Positions 61,651 to 64,000 of a stretch of DNA of 64,000 nt are shown here, piece after piece; positions within the stretch are counted from its first letter, which is position 1, and each line of letters begins with the position of its first letter. Made by a program: the position numbers and the translations under genes. The stretch is taken from the NCBI RefSeq assembly GCF_024723255.1, contig NZ_JANIAC010000004.1, forward strand, positions 368,735 through 432,734. The letters are read 5' to 3'. The stretch comes from Aestuariibaculum sp. M13. Its GTDB lineage: Bacteria; Bacteroidota; Bacteroidia; Flavobacteriales; Flavobacteriaceae. Below the pieces are notes generated by a model that was given only the letters and a program-made list of their open reading frames with translations, ran no database searches and was not told the DNA's origin.

Positions 61651-63678
61651 ATGATACAAATGGGTATAACAAAAACAGCGTTAAGTAAAAAAGCGTTGCG
61701 TATGCGAAAAACATCTAACAGTATAGAAGCACATAAACATAGATTTTTAATTAAAGTAACTGTTGTATGCTTTTTGTTATTTCAGTTTCAAGCTGTATTG
61801 GCTCAGAAAAAACCAAGTAGAATAAGTAGGGAACTTGGTATAGCAGAGGTTAAAGATTCTACAAAGCAATCACCAAAAGATTTAGCTAAAATAACCGACT
61901 ACCTGATTATATCTCATGATAACGATACGACCTATGTCGACACGACGTTGACGATAAAAAAGGAATACAAGTTTAATTATTTACGTAAAGATGATTTTGA
62001 GGTTATGCCTTTTTCAAACATGGGGCAAACCTATAATAGTCTGACGTATAATTTTCAGAATACGAAACTCATGCCTAGTTTTGGTGCTTTGGGTAAGCAC
62101 TTCAACTATATGGAAGTTGAAGATATTTACTATTACCGTGTACCAACACCGCTTACAGAACTATTTTTTAAAACGGCTTTCGAACAAGGGCAGTTGGCAG
62201 ATTCGTTTTTTTCGATAAATACTTCACCGCAACTTAATTTCTCAATAGCGTATAAAGGGTTGCGTTCGCTTGGAAAGTATCAGCATATTTTGGCAAGTAC
62301 AGGTAATTTTAGATTCACCACCAATTACCAAACAAAAAACGGAAGGTATGTAGCGAAGGCACATATCGTTACTCAGGATATTTACAATCAGGAAAACGCA
62401 GGTATTCGTGATGATAATGTGGAGTATTTTGAAACAGGGGAAGAAGATCATTTAGACCGTTCTATTTTCGAAGTGAATTTTGAAAATGCAGAAACGATGC
62501 TAAAAGGGAAGCGTTTTTACTTAGACCATTCATATAATATTGTTCAGAAAAACGATTCCTTAGATAAAAACCATTTAAGCTTAGGGCATGTATTATCATT
62601 TGAAGATAAATATAATGAATACAGTCAATCAGCAAACAGTGATTATTTTGGAGAAGCCTTTGTAAGTAGTGGTTTAAAAGATCGAAATACTTTAGAGAGT
62701 TTTTATAATCAATTACATTTAAATTATAGTAACAATATAATAGGTGATTTACAATTCAACATCAGTAACACCAATTATAATTATGGGTACGATAAATTGG
62801 TTGTGCTAAATGGTCAGACCATAACTAATAGATTAAAAGGTGATGTGTTTGCAGCAGGAGGGAAGTATCATAAACAATATAAAGGATTCGATTTGTCCGG
62901 TGAATTAGGATTAAACGTTTCCGGAGATTTCGATGGTAACTATATTAAAGGTACAGCTTCATTTAAATTAAATGACGATGTGTTTGCTAGTGCAAGCCTA
63001 AATCATAGTTCGAAAGCACCTAATTTTAATACCATATTATATCAAAGTGATTATATTAACTATAACTGGCAAAACAGTTTTAGTAATACCGAAACCCAGC
63101 AACTGGCGTTTCATTTAAAATATAAAGAATTGGCAAATGTTAGTGTCGACTATTCTACCATTACCGATTATGTATATTTTGCTCAGGACGATGCGACACT
63201 TCAGGTGCGTCCGTTTCAGTATGGAGGAACCATTAATTATTTACGTGTAAAGTTTGAAAACGAATTCAGGTTAGGAAAGTTTGCTTTAAACAATACTATA
63301 TTATATCAAAACGAAAATTCTGATGGAGTAATGAATGTGCCAGATTTAACAACTAGAAACACATTATACTTTTCGTCGCATATGTTCGATAAGGCGCTTT
63401 TCTTGCAAACAGGGGTAACTTTAAAATACTTTACTAAGTATTATATGAATGCTTACAACCCTTTACTGGCAGAATTCTACGTTCAGAACAGTACAGAGTA
63501 TGGCGATTTCCCAATGTTAGATTTTTTTATCAACTTAAAAATCCGTCAAACCAGAATTTATGCCAAGGCCGAACATTTTAATTCTGCATTTACTGGATAC
63601 AATTATTATTCGGCGCCAAATAACCCATATAGAGATTTCACGGTTCGCTTTGGGGTGGTTTGGAATTTCTTTTTATAA
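61651..63678 (+). CDS. Putative outer-membrane porin (Porin_10-type)
   Basis: A 675-residue Bacteroidota putative porin. The N-region is long and basic before a late signal helix (FLIKVTVVCFLLFQFQAVLAQ, cleavage near residue 50), which is unusual. The mature part begins QKKPSRISRELGI, has a short linker (KEYKFNYLRKDDFEVMPFSNMGQTYN) and continues as an amphipathic strand series typical of a large barrel, ending with VRFGVVWNFFL, whose terminal aromatic residue is an outer-membrane signal. Family members are uncharacterised and common beside rnhB. It is transcribed divergently from rnhB with a -7 box 14 bases upstream. Alternative starts at residue 17 (MRKTSN) cannot be excluded. Confidence 0.85.
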   Translation: MIQMGITKTALSKKALRMRKTSNSIEAHKHRFLIKVTVVCFLLFQFQAVLAQKKPSRISRELGIAEVKDSTKQSPKDLAKITDYLIISHDNDTTYVDTTLTIKKEYKFNYLRKDDFEVMPFSNMGQTYNSLTYNFQNTKLMPSFGALGKHFNYMEVEDIYYYRVPTPLTELFFKTAFEQGQLADSFFSINTSPQLNFSIAYKGLRSLGKYQHILASTGNFRFTTNYQTKNGRYVAKAHIVTQDIYNQENAGIRDDNVEYFETGEEDHLDRSIFEVNFENAETMLKGKRFYLDHSYNIVQKNDSLDKNHLSLGHVLSFEDKYNEYSQSANSDYFGEAFVSSGLKDRNTLESFYNQLHLNYSNNIIGDLQFNISNTNYNYGYDKLVVLNGQTITNRLKGDVFAAGGKYHKQYKGFDLSGELGLNVSGDFDGNYIKGTASFKLNDDVFASASLNHSSKAPNFNTILYQSDYINYNWQNSFSNTETQQLAFHLKYKELANVSVDYSTITDYVYFAQDDATLQVRPFQYGGTINYLRVKFENEFRLGKFALNNTILYQNENSDGVMNVPDLTTRNTLYFSSHMFDKALFLQTGVTLKYFTKYYMNAYNPLLAEFYVQNSTEYGDFPMLDFFINLKIRQTRIYAKAEHFNSAFTGYNYYSAPNNPYRDFTVRFGVVWNFFL

Positions 63679-63792
63679 TGGTATTTGGTTTATATACATA
63701 AACCACCAGGCTTTCGCTACTCACTTTTTTAGCAAAGGTGGTTGCTAAAAAGAGTTCAAGCAAATAGCTCAATCCCTAATACAGATAAAAAC

Positions 63793-63829
63793 AACCGCAG
63801 GTTAATACAATTTAACCTGCGGTTTTGTT
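63793..63829 (+). terminator. Rho-independent terminator after the porin gene
   Basis: AACCGCAGGTTAA (63793-63805) pairs perfectly with TTAACCTGCGGTT (63812-63824), followed by T-rich sequence. Confidence 0.93.
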
Positions 63830-63953
63830 TTTAAAATAGATAGTATATAGTCCTAATCCAGTCATAGCATTAGGTTGAATCAAAAATAATTTGGATGTAA
63901 CTTATTGTAAATAAGCATTGGACAAAAAACTTTCAAAAAAAGGCGATAAAAAG

Positions 63954-63986
63954 TTTGTTTGGTAGAGAAAAAGGGTGGTATATTTG
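63954..63986 (+). promoter_or_regulatory. Strong Bacteroidota promoter at the window end
   Basis: -33 TTTG at 63954-63957 and -7 TATATTTG at 63979-63986, 21 bases apart, then GCAGCCCGTTAGCGG where the window stops. The strength and GC-rich start recall stable-RNA promoters of flavobacteria, but the transcribed gene lies outside. Confidence 0.6.
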
Positions 63987-64000
63987 CAGCCCGTTAGCGG

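Larger units (their letters stand above)
63679..64000 (+). other. Trailing region with competing hairpins, terminator and an outgoing promoter
   Basis: No gene. Three hairpins compete at 63686-63770: TGGTTTAT/ATAAACCA, AACCACC/GGTGGTT and TTAGCAA/TTGCTAA. A strong terminator follows (63793-63829). After ~150 bases of A/T-rich sequence a promoter (63954-63986) points off the window. Confidence 0.5.

Noticed and set aside
1..64000. tRNA or rRNA genes
   Set aside because: Intergenic spaces were read for cloverleaf-like and CCA-ending sequences; none convincing. The GC-rich start after the last promoter is cut by the window edge.
1..64000. CRISPR array, insertion sequence, prophage or conjugative element
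   Set aside because: No regularly spaced repeats beyond the two-copy hairpin unit, no transposase, integrase, phage or transfer protein; the duplicated cassettes are paralogous genes, not recent mobile copies.

Overview
The window is chromosomal DNA of a marine-type member of the Flavobacteriaceae (Bacteroidota). The evidence is low GC, SusC/SusD pairs, Bacteroidota-typical lipoproteins (DUF4843, PKD-like, DUF4136), a GSCFA protein, a Porin_10-type porin, an MPHN-less NRAMP relative, and many start regions preceded by the Bacteroidota -7 box TAnnTTTG instead of Shine-Dalgarno sites. No rRNA, tRNA, CRISPR array, insertion sequence or prophage was seen.

Region 1 (1-27,305) is the accessory-looking part. 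Two paralogous outer-membrane uptake cassettes lie in tandem. Cassette A (1-2647) holds the end of a SusD, a DUF4843 lipoprotein and a PKD-like lipoprotein. Cassette B (6696-13,807) holds SusC, SusD, DUF4843 and PKD-like. Between them are two secreted thioredoxin-fold proteins, an ECF sigma factor and its FecR anti-sigma. The SusC of cassette B carries an STN signalling domain, so sigma/FecR/SusC probably form a trans-envelope switch. A short intergenic zone with a promoter-terminator unit follows. Next come an M16 metallopeptidase, a free-standing nDsbD domain, a full DsbD, a third thioredoxin lipoprotein, a SufS-like PLP enzyme, thioredoxin reductase, an M1 aminopeptidase and a divergent NRAMP transporter. 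Read together, this suggests uptake of oligopeptides (possibly Cys-rich), reduction in the periplasm by electrons passed from TrxB through DsbD to TlpA-like proteins, hydrolysis by M16 and M1 peptidases, and perhaps sulfur recovery by the PLP enzyme. The combined pathway is inference.

Region 2 (27,306-46,456) is mostly housekeeping: an FKBP lipoprotein, era, der, LemA plus two TPM proteins, MerR plus M23 peptidase, alaS, GSCFA, DUF4230, enoyl-CoA hydratase, an aromatic amino acid hydroxylase with a long C-terminal extension, DUF4136, a tiny Cys-rich DUF5522 protein, a small HEXXH membrane protein, an ACC-deaminase/D-cysteine-desulfhydrase relative, a GH73-LysM glucosaminidase and hemL. Between the GSCFA and DUF4230 genes lie three terminator-like hairpins. 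Two of them are near-identical 35-nt repeats.

Region 3 (46,530-64,000) contains a Spy/DUF4890-like protein, an unknown outer-membrane protein, a CHASE hybrid histidine kinase, lysS, a Pmp3/YqaE peptide, lipB, an SBF-like transporter, an OmpA-domain protein, a membrane helix-hairpin-helix protein, PPK2, an NdpA-like nucleoid protein, a large lipoprotein with a propeller-like C-terminus, rnhB and a putative porin. Several intergenic spaces (around 14.2, 38.5, 48.6, 61.5 and 63.7 kb) hold + strand terminators with no gene in front of them. They are candidate small RNAs.
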